The position numbers and the translations under genes are program-made. A stretch of 64,000 nt of DNA from Candidatus Poseidoniia archaeon. Lineage in GTDB: Archaea > Thermoplasmatota > Poseidoniia > MGIII > CG-Epi1. Shown one piece after another: positions 51,746 to 63,200 of the stretch. Below the pieces are notes generated by a model. The model was not told where the DNA came from, ran no database searches, and saw nothing but the letters and a program-made list of their open reading frames with translations. The stretch's first letter is position 1. Every line of letters begins with the position of its first letter. The stretch lies in NCBI GenBank assembly GCA_030748895.1, contig JASMLC010000002.1, positions 81,216-145,215 on the forward strand. The letters are read 5' to 3'.

Positions 51746-51757
51746 CTTTACATAAGG
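51746..51757. promoter_or_regulatory. Single TATA-like element shared by divergent FKBP and YgfZ-like genes
   Basis: CTTTACATAAGG reads as TTTACATAA to the right and CTTATGTAA to the left. Its centre is 26 bases from each start codon (51725 and 51777), leaving no room for a second promoter. Confidence 0.6.
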
Positions 51758-51776
51758 CTGGCGCTCTGCCGCCGGG

Positions 51777-52574
51777 ATGTGGAGCCTCGATTGGAACTGG
51801 CTCGCCTGCACCGGCAGCGAGCAGCGCGACTACCTCGAGCGGATGCTCACCTGCTCCGTCGCCAGCCTCGCGCCGGGGGAGACTGCGCACGGGCTGCTGC
51901 TGTCGCGCACCGGACGCACGCTGGGCGAGCTGTGGCTGCTCGCCGACGAAGACCACACGCTCGCCGGAATCGCCAGCGGCGGCGAGCCTGTCGTCACGGA
52001 GCTGGAGAAATTCGTGCTCGCGGCTGACGTTGCTATCGAGCGCCTCGGCTGGGCAACCGTCGCCGAGCAGGCAGCGGCCGCCGACGGCTGGACCCCGGAC
52101 GGCGACGGAGTGCGCTTCCGGGCGCTGCTCGGCAGCGCGGTCAGCGCCGGCCCCGACTTCACGGCCGACGGCGAGCCGCAGCTGGCGCAACTGGCGCGGC
52201 TCGCCGCGGGCATCCCCGACTGGGACGCCGAAGGCGTCGCGCGGCGCAACCCTCTCGAGGCAGGGCTCAGCGCGCTGGTGCCGGCCGAGGCGGGTTGCTA
52301 CCCCGGGCAGGAAGTCGTTTCGAAGCTGCGGAACATGGGCGGGCTGCGCCGTCGCCTGATGCGGCTGCAGATTTCGGCGCCCGTGGAGGCTGGCACCTCG
52401 CTGGAGCGCGACGGAAAGCCGGCGGGCGAGGTGACCAGCAGCGCGCTGCAGCCAGACGGCAGCCAGCTGGCACTCGGTTTCGTAACGCGCCCGCGCGAGG
52501 GCGAGCGGCTTGCGGCCGGCGCAGCCGACGCGCTGGTGCTGGGGCCGGGGCTGCTCGACGACCTGCCGTTCTAG
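51777..52574 (+). CDS. ygfZ: YgfZ/GcvT-like folate-binding protein
   Basis: This 265-residue protein has the defining loop AGCYPGQEVVSKLRNMGG (family consensus K-G-C-Y-x-G-Q-E), a GcvT-related fold and length similar to YgfZ/IBA57, which helps repair or assemble certain Fe-S enzymes with folate. The usual Lys before Gly-Cys-Tyr is Ala here. Fe-S proteins such as the TtuA-like enzyme nearby could be clients, but that is inference. It ends in a 4-base overlap with proline dehydrogenase. Confidence 0.9.
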   Translation: MWSLDWNWLACTGSEQRDYLERMLTCSVASLAPGETAHGLLLSRTGRTLGELWLLADEDHTLAGIASGGEPVVTELEKFVLAADVAIERLGWATVAEQAAAADGWTPDGDGVRFRALLGSAVSAGPDFTADGEPQLAQLARLAAGIPDWDAEGVARRNPLEAGLSALVPAEAGCYPGQEVVSKLRNMGGLRRRLMRLQISAPVEAGTSLERDGKPAGEVTSSALQPDGSQLALGFVTRPREGERLAAGAADALVLGPGLLDDLPF

Positions 52575-53488
52575 CGGCGGCGGTGGCGCGAGCGCGAAAA
52601 CATGGCGCGTAGCGTATGCCGCCAGATAGCGGGATTCTCGCGCATGCGGCGCAGCGAGTAGGCGTACCACTCCGGCCCGAACGGGATGTAGTATCGGACG
52701 CGGTGCCCTGAAGCCAGAAGCTGGTCGAGCGTAGCCTCGACCGGTACCCCCGAGAGCGCCTGGAATTCGTAGCGGTCGGGTGCGACCCCCAGTTCGGCGA
52801 CCAGCGCCTCGCAGTGCTCGATGAGCCACAGGTCGTGCGTCGCGAAGCAGGCGTAAGTGCCCTGCTCGAGCAGCTGTCGCGCGACCGCCATGAAGCTGTC
52901 GCGGATTTCCTGGAAGCCCTGGAACGCAATCGCCTCCGGCTCGACATAGGCGCCCTTGCAAATGCGCACATTGCTCCCCGCCCCCGCCAGGCCACGCGCA
53001 TCCTCGAGCGTGCGGTGCAGGGACGCCTGTAGCACCGTCCCGCAGCGTGAGTAGTATTCGCGCGCGCGCTGGCACATCTCGAGCGTTGCCACGGTAATGC
53101 TGGAGTCCTCCATGTCGAAGCGCACGAAATTGTCGAACTCGCGGGCGCGGTCCAGTATCGGGGCGAGATTGTTCCAGCAGAGCGCAGGGTCGATGCGCAG
53201 GCCGAGCGCGGTTAGCTTGAGCGAGACGTTACACTCCACGCCGCGATTGGCGATGCCGTCCAGCGCCTCGAGGTAGGCGTCGCGGAACCGCAGCGTCGCA
53301 CCCTCCTCGCGGATTTCTTCGCCCAGCACGTCGAGCGTCCCGGTGAAACCCTGCGCGTTCAGGTGCTCCACCAGCGCAAGGCCATCCTCGAGCGAGTCGC
53401 CCGCGACGTAGCGTGCTGCGACGCGGCCGATGACGAAGCGCGGCATCCACGGCGCACTACCGACGACCAGCCGGTTGAGCAGGTTCAC
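52571..53488 (-). CDS. Proline dehydrogenase
   Basis: 305 residues from GTG 53488; TTTATTCC about 24 bases upstream supports this start and rejects the longer frame, which is antisense to the isocitrate dehydrogenase gene. Motifs of the PRODH barrel are NVSLKLTALGLRIDP, VRFDMEDSSIT, VRICKGAYVEPEAIAF, CFATHDLWLIEH, YEFQALSGVPV and YYIPFGPEWYAYSLRRMRENP. It is an FAD enzyme oxidising proline to pyrroline-5-carboxylate, consistent with peptide catabolism. Confidence 0.93.
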   Translation of the reverse strand: MNLLNRLVVGSAPWMPRFVIGRVAARYVAGDSLEDGLALVEHLNAQGFTGTLDVLGEEIREEGATLRFRDAYLEALDGIANRGVECNVSLKLTALGLRIDPALCWNNLAPILDRAREFDNFVRFDMEDSSITVATLEMCQRAREYYSRCGTVLQASLHRTLEDARGLAGAGSNVRICKGAYVEPEAIAFQGFQEIRDSFMAVARQLLEQGTYACFATHDLWLIEHCEALVAELGVAPDRYEFQALSGVPVEATLDQLLASGHRVRYYIPFGPEWYAYSLRRMRENPAIWRHTLRAMFSRSRHRRR

Positions 53489-53506
53489 GCCCCCGCAGCG
53501 GGAGCG

Positions 53507-53533
53507 GGAATAAAGCAGTAGCCGGTTTATACT
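53507..53533. promoter_or_regulatory. Back-to-back TATA boxes for proline dehydrogenase and isocitrate dehydrogenase
   Basis: Minus strand CTGCTTTATTCCC (53507-53517) lies 24 bases from GTG 53488. Plus strand GTTTATACT (53525-53533) lies 23 bases from ATG 53552. Confidence 0.55.
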
Positions 53534-53551
53534 CACGCGAATGGGCGGGCG

Positions 53552-54778
53552 ATGGCCCCGGCAACGATTACCTGCCGCGACGGTGAACTCGCCGTTCCGG
53601 ACGAGCCGATAATCCCGCTGATTATCGGCGACGGCATCGGCCATGACGTGACGCCGGTCGCGCGCGACGTGCTCGATGCGGCAGTCGCGCGCGCTTACGG
53701 CGGGCAGCGACGCATCGCCTGGCGGGAAGTGCTCGCGGGCGAAGCGGCGCACGCCGCGACCGGCGAGTGGCTGCCGGAAGCGACCCTGGAGGCGATTCGT
53801 ACCCAGCTTGTCGCCTTGAAAGGGCCATTGACGACACCGATCGGAGGCGGCTTCCGTTCGCTTAACGTGACGCTGCGGCAGCAGCTGGACCTGTTCGCCT
53901 GCGTCCGCCCCATCCGCTGGTTCGAGGGTGTCCCCAGCCCGGTAAAGGACCCGGGCGCGGTCGAGATGATTATCTTCCGCGAGAACTCGGAGGACGTCTA
54001 CGCAGGCATCGAGTGGGAAGCTGGCTCGGCCGAGGCGCAGCGCGTCATCAACTTCCTGCAGTCGGAGATGGGCGTCACCAAAATCCGGTTCCCTGAGAGC
54101 TCGGGTATCGGCATCAAACCCATCTCACGTGAGGGGACTGAGCGCATCGTGCGCGCCGCGCTGCGATACGCAATCACGCACGACCAGCCCAACGTGACGC
54201 TGGTCCACAAGGGCAATATTATGAAATTTACGGAAGGGGGCTTCCGTGACTGGGGCTATGCGCTCGCAAAGGCCGAATTCGGTGCGACCGAGCTGGATGG
54301 CGGGCCGTGGTGCACGCTGAAGAATCCGGAGACGGGCCGTGATATCATCATCAAGGACGTCATCGCCGACGCGATGCTCCAGCAATTGCTGACGCGCCCG
54401 CGCGAGTACAGCGTGCTGACGACGATGAACCTGAACGGCGACTACATCTCCGACGCGCTGGCGGCGCAGGTGGGCGGCATCGGCATCGCGCCGGGCGCCA
54501 ACATCAACTATGACACCGGCCACGCGCTCTTCGAGGCGACGCACGGCACCGCGCCGAAATATGCGGGGCAGGACAAGGTGAACCCCGGCTCGGTAATCCT
54601 GAGCGGCGAGATGATGCTGCGCTACCTGGGCTGGAACGAGGCGGCCGACCTGGTCATCCGCGGCATCGCAGGCGCCATCACGGCGCGCAGCGTCACCTAC
54701 GATTTCCACCGGCTAATGGAGGGCGCGACGCTGCTGAAGTGCAGCGAGTTCGGGCAGGCCGTCATCGACCACATGTGA
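53552..54778 (+). CDS. icd: Isocitrate dehydrogenase (NADP-dependent type)
   Basis: This 408-residue protein has the isocitrate/isopropylmalate dehydrogenase fold: [38 protein letters not shown], the substrate-binding Arg in [43 protein letters not shown] and [25 protein letters not shown]. The segment [17 protein letters not shown] keeps the Lys-Tyr pair that selects NADP in the E. coli enzyme. It feeds 2-oxoglutarate into the TCA cycle. Confidence 0.97.
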   Translation: MAPATITCRDGELAVPDEPIIPLIIGDGIGHDVTPVARDVLDAAVARAYGGQRRIAWREVLAGEAAHAATGEWLPEATLEAIRTQLVALKGPLTTPIGGGFRSLNVTLRQQLDLFACVRPIRWFEGVPSPVKDPGAVEMIIFRENSEDVYAGIEWEAGSAEAQRVINFLQSEMGVTKIRFPESSGIGIKPISREGTERIVRAALRYAITHDQPNVTLVHKGNIMKFTEGGFRDWGYALAKAEFGATELDGGPWCTLKNPETGRDIIIKDVIADAMLQQLLTRPREYSVLTTMNLNGDYISDALAAQVGGIGIAPGANINYDTGHALFEATHGTAPKYAGQDKVNPGSVILSGEMMLRYLGWNEAADLVIRGIAGAITARSVTYDFHRLMEGATLLKCSEFGQAVIDHM

Positions 54779-54804
54779 TTTAGACCCCCTGTTTTCGCGC
54801 CAGC

Positions 54805-55749
54805 ATGGACTGGCGCCCGCTGCCCGAGATACTCGATGCAGAGCAACTCGTCGAGCGTGCGCTCCACCGCGCCGCGAAGAAGCGCAGCGGTGCTTCCGAC
54901 AACGCTGCGCGCAAGCTCTCTTCGCTCTCCGACAACCTTGCGGCGACGCTCGGCGCGATTGTCGACGACTTCCCAAGCCTGGACCAGCTGCACCCGTTCG
55001 ACCGCGACATCGTCGATCTGAGCGTCGGGCTGGACGAGCTGCGGCAGTCGCTGGGTGGCGTCGACTGGGCGCGCAAGCAGCTGCAGAAGCTGGGCGGCCG
55101 CTTCACGTCACAAGCGGCGCGCGCCCGCGGCGAGCGGGCGCGCCAGTTGCAGAAGCAGGGCTACGGACGCCTGACTTCAGTCGTGCGGCAGGTCGCCGAC
55201 CGGCTCGAGTTCCTGCGCGACGCCCGGTCGGTGCTGCGCAAGCTGCCGGCGGTCGACCCGGAAACGCCGCTGGTGGCGATGGCGGGCGCACCCAACGTCG
55301 GCAAGTCGAGCCTGGTGCGCGCCATTTCCACCGGCCGGCCGGTCGTGCGTGAATACCCGTTCACGACCAAGTCGGTGAGTCTGGGGCACATCACAGCCCG
55401 TTACCAGACGATACAGGTGCTCGACACTCCGGGGCTGCTCGACCGCCCCGACGCGGAGCGCAACAACATCGAGAAGCAGGGGCTCGCAGCGCTCGAACAC
55501 TTGGCGCCCGCTATTGTGTTCGTGACCGACGCTTCGGGGACTTCGGGCTACCCGCTCGAAGTCCAGCAGGCGCTGCGCGCCGAGCTCCGCGCGCGTTACC
55601 CGCAGGCGCCCTGGCTGGAGGTGCAGGGCAAGTTCGACCTGGAGCAGGAGGCGCCCCTTGGGGAGGGTGCGTTGGCGGTCTCGGCCACGGAGGGAACTGG
55701 CGTCGACGAACTCAAGCAGGCAGTCATTGCGATGCTCCTCCCGGGCTAG
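54805..55749 (+). CDS. NOG1-family GTPase
   Basis: This 314-residue protein has a helical N-terminal domain (about 1-150) typical of NOG1, then a TRAFAC G domain: G1 GAPNVGKSS (161-169), G2 region EYPFTTKSVSLGH, G3 DTPGLLD (207-213), G5 SATEGTG. G4, normally Asn-Lys-x-Asp, reads Gly-Lys-Phe-Asp at 275-278, which may weaken guanine specificity. In eukaryotes Nog1 acts in 60S assembly; a large-subunit role in archaea is inferred. Confidence 0.92.
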   Translation: MDWRPLPEILDAEQLVERALHRAAKKRSGASDNAARKLSSLSDNLAATLGAIVDDFPSLDQLHPFDRDIVDLSVGLDELRQSLGGVDWARKQLQKLGGRFTSQAARARGERARQLQKQGYGRLTSVVRQVADRLEFLRDARSVLRKLPAVDPETPLVAMAGAPNVGKSSLVRAISTGRPVVREYPFTTKSVSLGHITARYQTIQVLDTPGLLDRPDAERNNIEKQGLAALEHLAPAIVFVTDASGTSGYPLEVQQALRAELRARYPQAPWLEVQGKFDLEQEAPLGEGALAVSATEGTGVDELKQAVIAMLLPG

Positions 55750-55754
55750 TTCAG

Positions 55755-55762
55755 ATTTTTTA
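55755..55762 (+). terminator. T-tract after the NOG1-like gene
   Basis: GATTTTTTAT six bases past the stop, in the short convergent gap to dtdA, fits an archaeal U-tract terminator. Confidence 0.4.
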
Positions 55763-55787
55763 TACTGGTCTTCGAGAAATTTTCAGT

Positions 55788-56636
55788 CTATTTTTCACGC
55801 TGCGGCAGCTCTTTCGAGCTGACGATTGCGATGCTATTTTTCCCGGCCCAGTCGCGCCAGCGCGTGACGGCGGATTTCGGCATCCCCTTGCGGTGCAGGT
55901 AGATTGCCCGCGCGCCGGAGCGCTCGAGCGCCGACCGCAGCAGCTCCGGCGTCAGCTGCTCGAGCGCGTATTTCGGGACCATATGGCCGAAAACCGCTTC
56001 GCGCTTCAGCGCGATGTCGCTGAAGCGCGACGTGTAGTGGCCGCCGCCGATTCCTACGAGCGGGATGCCGCTGGCCGGCTCGAGCGCGAGCAGCGCGCGC
56101 GCCAGCACTTCGGCCGGCTCGCGCAATTCCCAGCGCCCTTCGTCAGAGCCGATTTCGACGAAGAAGGCCGGCGTCTCGAGCAGCGGGCCGTGGTGCGTCG
56201 CTTCGAAGCAGGCCTGGTAGCCGGCCGGCGCGGTACGCGCGATGGCGCGCAGCAGCCCGGTCATCCAGCCCGGCGCGGTCCCCGAGACCGCGCCGGGCGT
56301 CCCGCCGTAGTCGGCGGCGCCCCAGTTGCCGACGGGGTGCACCGTCAGCGAGGGGCGGCCGCTGGCCGCCTTGTGGCGCGAGAGGAATGCGATGCATTCT
56401 GGCGTTTCGCCGAATTCGGCGGCCCACTCGCGGTCAACCTGTTCCGCATGGAGGTGCAGCTCTGCCAGCGTCGCCATGCGGGTTCCCGCGGCGCAGAAGC
56501 TGCCGCCGCCGTCGACGAGCCGCCATACGGGGCTGCCCTGGAATTCGCCATCTTCGCGCCAGTTCCCGAGCTCAAGCAGCCGCTCGCGCAGGTTGAGCGC
56601 GGCGCTGTCCGCCTGCGACGCGAGAATGAGGTTCAT
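55788..56636 (-). CDS. dtdA: D-aminoacyl-tRNA deacylase, archaeal DtdA (GEK1) type
   Basis: This 282-residue protein has family motifs: LILASQADSAALNLRERLLELG, FLSRHKAASGRPSLTVHPVGNWG, YQACFEATHHGPLLETPAFFVEIGSDEGRW, GIGGGHYTSRFSDIAL and VFGHMVPKYAL. His residues in TVHPVGN, EATHHGP and GGGHY are the probable zinc and catalytic ligands. It removes D-amino acids from mischarged tRNA. It lies 7 bases downstream of hutU on the same strand. Confidence 0.95.
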   Translation of the reverse strand: MNLILASQADSAALNLRERLLELGNWREDGEFQGSPVWRLVDGGGSFCAAGTRMATLAELHLHAEQVDREWAAEFGETPECIAFLSRHKAASGRPSLTVHPVGNWGAADYGGTPGAVSGTAPGWMTGLLRAIARTAPAGYQACFEATHHGPLLETPAFFVEIGSDEGRWELREPAEVLARALLALEPASGIPLVGIGGGHYTSRFSDIALKREAVFGHMVPKYALEQLTPELLRSALERSGARAIYLHRKGMPKSAVTRWRDWAGKNSIAIVSSKELPQREK

Positions 56637-56643
56637 GCGATGC

Positions 56644-58290
<1,647 letters not shown>

Positions 58291-58309
58291 GACGGCGCAC
58301 GCGGTCCGC

Positions 58310-58319
58310 GGTTTATCAG
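58310..58319 (-). promoter_or_regulatory. TATA box for hutU
   Basis: CCTGATAAAC on the minus strand, about 25 bases before ATG 58290. Confidence 0.55.
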
Positions 58320-58443
58320 GCTCGCCCCAATTCTTTTTTACCGCGTGGGGTTGAAAAGTGGCTGCTCCCGGTGGGCAACTCCCACCTCCCACCTCCGTCT
58401 GCCGGTTGAGCGGCAACACTTTCCCAAAAATTTTAAGCCTGTA

Positions 58444-58587
58444 ATGTGGACCGCCGCCAAGAACGGTACCAACTTCGCGGACGGCAGCTTCGAAATCGAG
58501 GCAGGTGAGCAGGTCCCCGGACCGGGCGTGCTTGCCGCTGCTGCATTGCTCGGGACATTTGCCCTCCTGCGTCGCAGGCGCGCATAG
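58444..58587 (+). CDS. 47-residue ORF consisting mainly of a C-terminal surface-anchor signal
   Basis: ATG 58444 to TAG 58587. The product has about 20 polar residues ([19 protein letters not shown]), then [19 protein letters not shown] and RRRRA: a Pro-Gly turn, one helix and a basic end, like the C-terminal tails of the large surface proteins in this window. It is probably the surviving 3' end of a decayed surface-protein gene, or else a minimal anchored peptide. TTTTAAG at 58431-58437 is too close to act as its TATA box. The interval 58291-58443 shows nothing else but the hutU promoter. Confidence 0.45.
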   Translation: MWTAAKNGTNFADGSFEIEAGEQVPGPGVLAAAALLGTFALLRRRRA

Positions 58588-58601
58588 TCCTTTTTGAGGA
58601 G

Positions 58602-58616
58602 GCCCCCCGTTGGGGC
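58602..58616 (+). terminator. Short GC-rich hairpin between surface-protein genes
   Basis: GCCCC, a five-base loop and GGGGC, preceded by TTTTTGAGG, 14 bases past the TAG at 58587. Confidence 0.3.
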
Positions 58617-58665
58617 GGTTACGCTCGGGTGCTGCTGCCGAGGTAGTGCCTGAGGGAGACCAACT

Positions 58666-60294
58666 ATGCGCAACACAACCGCCCCCCTGCTTGTCGCGCT
58701 GATGATGTTCATCAGCGCAGTATCGCTGCTCGTCCTCGACGCAGCCGGAACCCGCTGGGAACAGACCAGCGCCGCCGACTTCGATGATGGAGAGAGCTTC
58801 TTCGTCGAGACAAGCGGCGGGACGCTGAAGCTCAGCCGTGGGTTGACCGGCACCTGGAGTGCCGTGGGCGAATCCTCGTCCGACCTCTTCGGCCGCAGCG
58901 TCGCCTCGGCGGGCGACGTGAACGGCGATGGCTACGCGGACGTCATCGTCGGCGCGTACGGCAACGACGGTGCCGGCAGTCTTGCAGGCGAGGCGTACGT
59001 GTACCACGGCTCCGCCAGCGGCCTCTCGGCGACGCCGGACTGGAGCGACCAGGGCGAGGCGGCGTACGACTACTTCGGCTGCAGCGTCGCCAGTGCGGGC
59101 GACGTGAACGGCGACGGCTACGCAGACGTCATCGTCGGCGCGGACGGCAACGACGACGCCGGCAGCGCAGCGGGCGAGGCGTACGTGTATGGCGGCAGTG
59201 GCTATGTCGAGCGCGGCGTCTTCGAGTCCGAGGCGCTGACGCTCGACTCGACCGACAGCGCTGACTGGCTGATGCTGCGCTGGACGCCGTCGAAGCCGCA
59301 GCCGGCCGGGACCACCGTCAAGGCGCAGGTCGGGACGAGCAGCGACGGGCTGACCTGGACTTGGCACGGGCCGACCGGCTCAACCTCGAGCTACTTCACC
59401 AACCCGGCAGGGCAGGCAATCTACGCGGGCGACCGCGGCAAGTTCCTGAAGGTGCGCTTCTACCTCACCAGCGATTTCAGCGAACCGGGCGACGCGAAGG
59501 GCGATGGCGCGGGAGTGCGGACGCCGAGCGTCGAGAGCTTCTCGGTCGACTACGTGCGGTTCATCGCCCCCACCGTTTCCCTCACCTGGCCCAATGGCGG
59601 TGAGAACCTGATGCATGGCGAAAGCTATGCGGTGACGTGGGACGTCACTGGCGACCTCTCGGGCAGCACCGCCATCGCGCTTGCGTACAGCCTCGATGGC
59701 GGCTCGACCTACACCTCGATAACGAGCGCGACCGCCAACGACGGCCACTACCTCTGGACGCTACCGAGCAACGAAAATGTCGAGCGCGCCCTCATTCGCA
59801 TCACTGCCACGGCACTGGACGGCTCGACCGTTCAGGATACCAGCGACGGGACGTTCTCCATCGACCCGCCCGAGTTCTGGCAGACCGGCGACGGTGAAAC
59901 CATCGACACCGAACCGCCGGCCATCACACTCTTCGCGCCCGGCGAAGCCACGGCGGGCGAGCCGCTCACCGTGCGCGCTGAGGTCACCGACGAGACCGCG
60001 GTTACGCAGGTCGCGCTGCGCTACACCGCGGGCGATGGCGAGCCGGTGACGGTCGCCATGTCCCCCGCCGGCAACGGCGTCTGGGAAGTCACGCTGCTGC
60101 CCGCGGAGGGTGCGCTGGAGCTGGCAGTCATCGCGAGCGACGGGAGCAACGTGGTCGAGACGCCATCGCAATCGCTGTCGGTCGGCGCAGCCGGCGGTGC
60201 CGGCACTGCTGCCGGTGGCAGCATGACTGCACTAGCGGTGCTGGGTGCTGCGGCACTGGGCCTGCTGGCGGGTTTATCGCGGAGACGCGAGTGA
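58666..60294 (+). CDS. FG-GAP repeat surface protein with C-terminal membrane anchor
   Basis: This 542-residue protein has a signal peptide ([22 protein letters not shown]). Two nearly identical FG-GAP/integrin-alpha-type calcium-binding repeats follow ([20 protein letters not shown], about 83-102 and 145-164), far fewer than the seven of a full propeller. Then come a beta domain ([20 protein letters not shown]), a Ser-Thr-rich Ig-like module ([22 protein letters not shown]) and another ([20 protein letters not shown]). The C-terminal tail is Gly/Ala-rich, then a helix and LSRRRE. It probably mediates surface adhesion. It overlaps the next gene by GTGA, so the two are cotranscribed. Confidence 0.88.
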   Translation: MRNTTAPLLVALMMFISAVSLLVLDAAGTRWEQTSAADFDDGESFFVETSGGTLKLSRGLTGTWSAVGESSSDLFGRSVASAGDVNGDGYADVIVGAYGNDGAGSLAGEAYVYHGSASGLSATPDWSDQGEAAYDYFGCSVASAGDVNGDGYADVIVGADGNDDAGSAAGEAYVYGGSGYVERGVFESEALTLDSTDSADWLMLRWTPSKPQPAGTTVKAQVGTSSDGLTWTWHGPTGSTSSYFTNPAGQAIYAGDRGKFLKVRFYLTSDFSEPGDAKGDGAGVRTPSVESFSVDYVRFIAPTVSLTWPNGGENLMHGESYAVTWDVTGDLSGSTAIALAYSLDGGSTYTSITSATANDGHYLWTLPSNENVERALIRITATALDGSTVQDTSDGTFSIDPPEFWQTGDGETIDTEPPAITLFAPGEATAGEPLTVRAEVTDETAVTQVALRYTAGDGEPVTVAMSPAGNGVWEVTLLPAEGALELAVIASDGSNVVETPSQSLSVGAAGGAGTAAGGSMTALAVLGAAALGLLAGLSRRRE

Positions 60295-63200
60295 CGCGGA
60301 AGCGACTGCGCAAGGAAGAGCACGGCCTCACCGACGGCAATGGGCTCACCAACGGCTCGGGCGTGGGGCTGCTGCGGCAGCTTGACAACGCCGGGCTGAC
60401 TGACGGCAATGGATTGACTAACGGTTCGGGCGCCGGGCTCTTCAACGGCAACAGCCACGGCCTCACCGACGGCAACGGTCTCACCAACGGCTCCGGCCTC
60501 GGCACGGGGCTGACCGACGGCAATGGCCTGACGAACGGTAACGGCCTGACGAACGGCAACGGTCTGACGAACGGCAACGGGCTGACGAACGGTAACGGTC
60601 TGACGAACGGCAACGGCCTGACGAATGGCAACGGCCTGACGAATGGTAACGGACTGACGAACGGTAACGGCCTTACGAACGGCGAGGGCGCCGGCTACAC
60701 GCCACCGACCGTGCTGGATTTCTCGACCGACAACCCGAAGCGGCTCCAGCTGGTCGCAGTGGCGGTCGTGCTGTTGCTGCTCGGCGTCTCGTTCCTGATG
60801 TTCTGGATGCCGGAGGAGGCGAACAGTGTCTCCATTGATGGTGACTTCGGCGACTGGAACGGCGTCGCCGTAATTCCCGATGCCGAGGCTGACCAGCGGA
60901 CCAACCGCAACGTCAACCTGGTCGGCGGTGCGATGCAGGCGGACGCAGTCTATCTCTCGATTTACGCCGAGACCGAGGAGTCCCTTTTCGCCGGGACAAC
61001 GACCGACCTTCTGCGCGTCTTCATCGACTCCGACTCCGACGCGTCCACGGGCTACGACTATCGCGGCATCGGCGCCGACCACATGCTGGAAATTGCCGGC
61101 GCCGGCACGATAGTCAGCGCCGCCTACCTCTACACCTGGGATGACGGCCGCGGCCGCACCGACTGGAACGGCTTCACGGCGCTCACCAGCCTCAACGCGC
61201 GCGCCAGCGCCAGCCAGCTCGAGACACAGGTTCCCCTCTTCGACCTTGGCATCGCTGAGGGCGAGCCGGTCATCGCGCTGCTGCAAGCCAGCGACAGCGC
61301 CGGCCACGAGGACGTGCTCGACACTCCGCTCGCCGTGGGCGGCGCTGCGTTCAACGCAGCGCTACTCCCGACCGACGACTTCCCGCTGCCCGAGGGCTGG
61401 TCGTCGCCCGGCGTGCTGCGTTTGCAGGCGAGCCGCGAGGCGAGCATCGACCGGCTGGCACTCACGCTCGAGGGCACTCACGCCGCAGGCGCAATCGCAG
61501 CCGCGGAGCTGGTGCTGCCGGACGGCACAACGTGGCGCTGCGACCGCGCTGGCAGCCAGCTGCTCTGTAGCGGCGAGGTGCTGGCGCTGTCGCCCGCCGA
61601 GCCGGCCGAGCTGGCGCTGCGGGTCGAGGTCGACGCGACCGCCGAGGCGGGGACGACGCTACAGCTGGCGCTGGGCGAAACCGGCTTCGACGGCTACCTG
61701 CGCGCGCTGCCAGCCGAGCTGCCGCCGCGCTACCTGCTGGCGGACCCCGACCGGCTGGCGGTCGACGGGCTGTTCATCGACTGGGAGGACCGTCTGGCGG
61801 GGAGCGACCCGGCGGGCGATGTCGCGAACGCCAACGTGGACCTGCGCGATTACGGCGAGGCGGTGCAGGAACAGCAACTGTTCTTTTACGTAAACGTCGC
61901 AGGCGAAATCCTCGCCGGGGCCGAAATCCCGGCTGAGGCACCGCGCCATCGGCCAGCGGAGCAGATGGAGACGCCGCCCGAAGTCCCCGAGGCGGCGGTA
62001 ACGCAGCAGTCGCAGGCGCCGCTGCCGGTCGAGACCGGCGAGGACCAGGTGTGGGTGCTGCTCGACGTAGTCCCCGGTGCGGGTTACCGCGTCTCGCCCT
62101 TTGTCAGCGCCGACTACGCGCTCTTTATCCGCGGCTGGACCGGTAAGGTGCTGGACCAGCAGCTGCTGCGATTCAGCGGCGACAGCGCCAGCGACTGGGA
62201 CTGGTCGCCTTACGGGGAAGCGGACGCCGCCGCGGGGGGCAGCGAGCTGGAAGCGGCGCTGGCGCTGGCGGATTTGCCGGCGCTCCCGCGGGCCATCCAT
62301 TTCCACCTCGTTGACTGGGCCGAGCAGACCGATGACGCGACCGTCGCCAGCGGTGAGTTCGAGACGGTCATCCTCCCCGATACGGGACGCGGTGGCGACG
62401 ACGATTCTGACCCGTTCGCGATTGACCTCGGCGGCTCAATCTACTACTCGAGCGACGGCGAGAACTGGGAGTCGAAGACCGCTCCGGCGACCGGCTACCA
62501 CTACGTCGATGTTGCTGCGGGAAGCGGCAGCACCGCCGGCTACGTCTATGTGCTGCGGAGCGACGGCCGCGTCGACTTCACGCAGAGCGGGCCGGACGGC
62601 TGGACCCCGTACGGCTACGGGACCGACAGCATCGCCTCCAGCGACGCGTACGTCGGCATCGCCGCCGGGAGCGGCAGCACCGCCGGCTACGTCTACGTGC
62701 TGCGGAGCGACGGCAAGGTGTATTTCACCCAGTCGGGGCCGGACGGCTGGGTGCAGTATGGTTACGGCACCAGCAGCATCCCCGCCGGCTACTACGTTGA
62801 TATCGCCGCCGGCAGCGGCAGCACCGCCGGCTACGTTTTCGCTTTGCGAAATGACGGCACGGTCTACTTCACGCAGAATGGCCCCGATGGCTGGGTGCCG
62901 TACGGCTACGGCTCGGACAGTATCGCCACCTCCACCGGCTACGTCTCGCTGGCGACCGGCAGCGGCAGCACGGCGGGCTACGTCTATGTGCTGCGCAACG
63001 ACGGTGCGGTCTACTTCACGCAGAACGGCCCCGACGGCTGGGTGCCGTACGGCTACGGCTCTGACAGTATCCCTTCCAGTACAGGCTATGTCGACATCGC
63101 TGCCGACGGCCGCGGCGGGGTGCAGGTGCTGCGCAACGATGGCAAGGTGTACTACACGCAGAACGGACCGGACGGCTGGGTGCAGTATGGCTATGGTTCC

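Noticed and set aside
53489..53752. Upstream extension of proline dehydrogenase (393 residues in total)
   Set aside because: It covers the isocitrate dehydrogenase promoter and 5' coding region in antisense. GTG 53488 has suitably placed TATA and matches where family similarity begins.
55750..55787. Possible small RNA in the T-rich convergent gap
   Set aside because: Only 38 bases long; T- and A-rich runs are adequately explained as transcript ends of the two convergent genes.
58291..59367. N-terminal extension of urocanate hydratase to 907 residues
   Set aside because: The known enzyme is about 550 residues, the extension is antisense to the FG-GAP protein gene, and a TATA box fits ATG 58290.
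60128..60631. Minus-strand Pro/Phe/Val-rich repeat ORF opposite the GLTNGN tract
   Set aside because: Its repeats are the exact antisense of the 18-bp units. The plus-strand frame keeps the peptide constant while third positions vary, so coding is on the plus strand.
60525..60686. CRISPR-like array from 18-bp tandem units
   Set aside because: Units are directly adjacent with no spacers and are in phase with codons of a long open frame.
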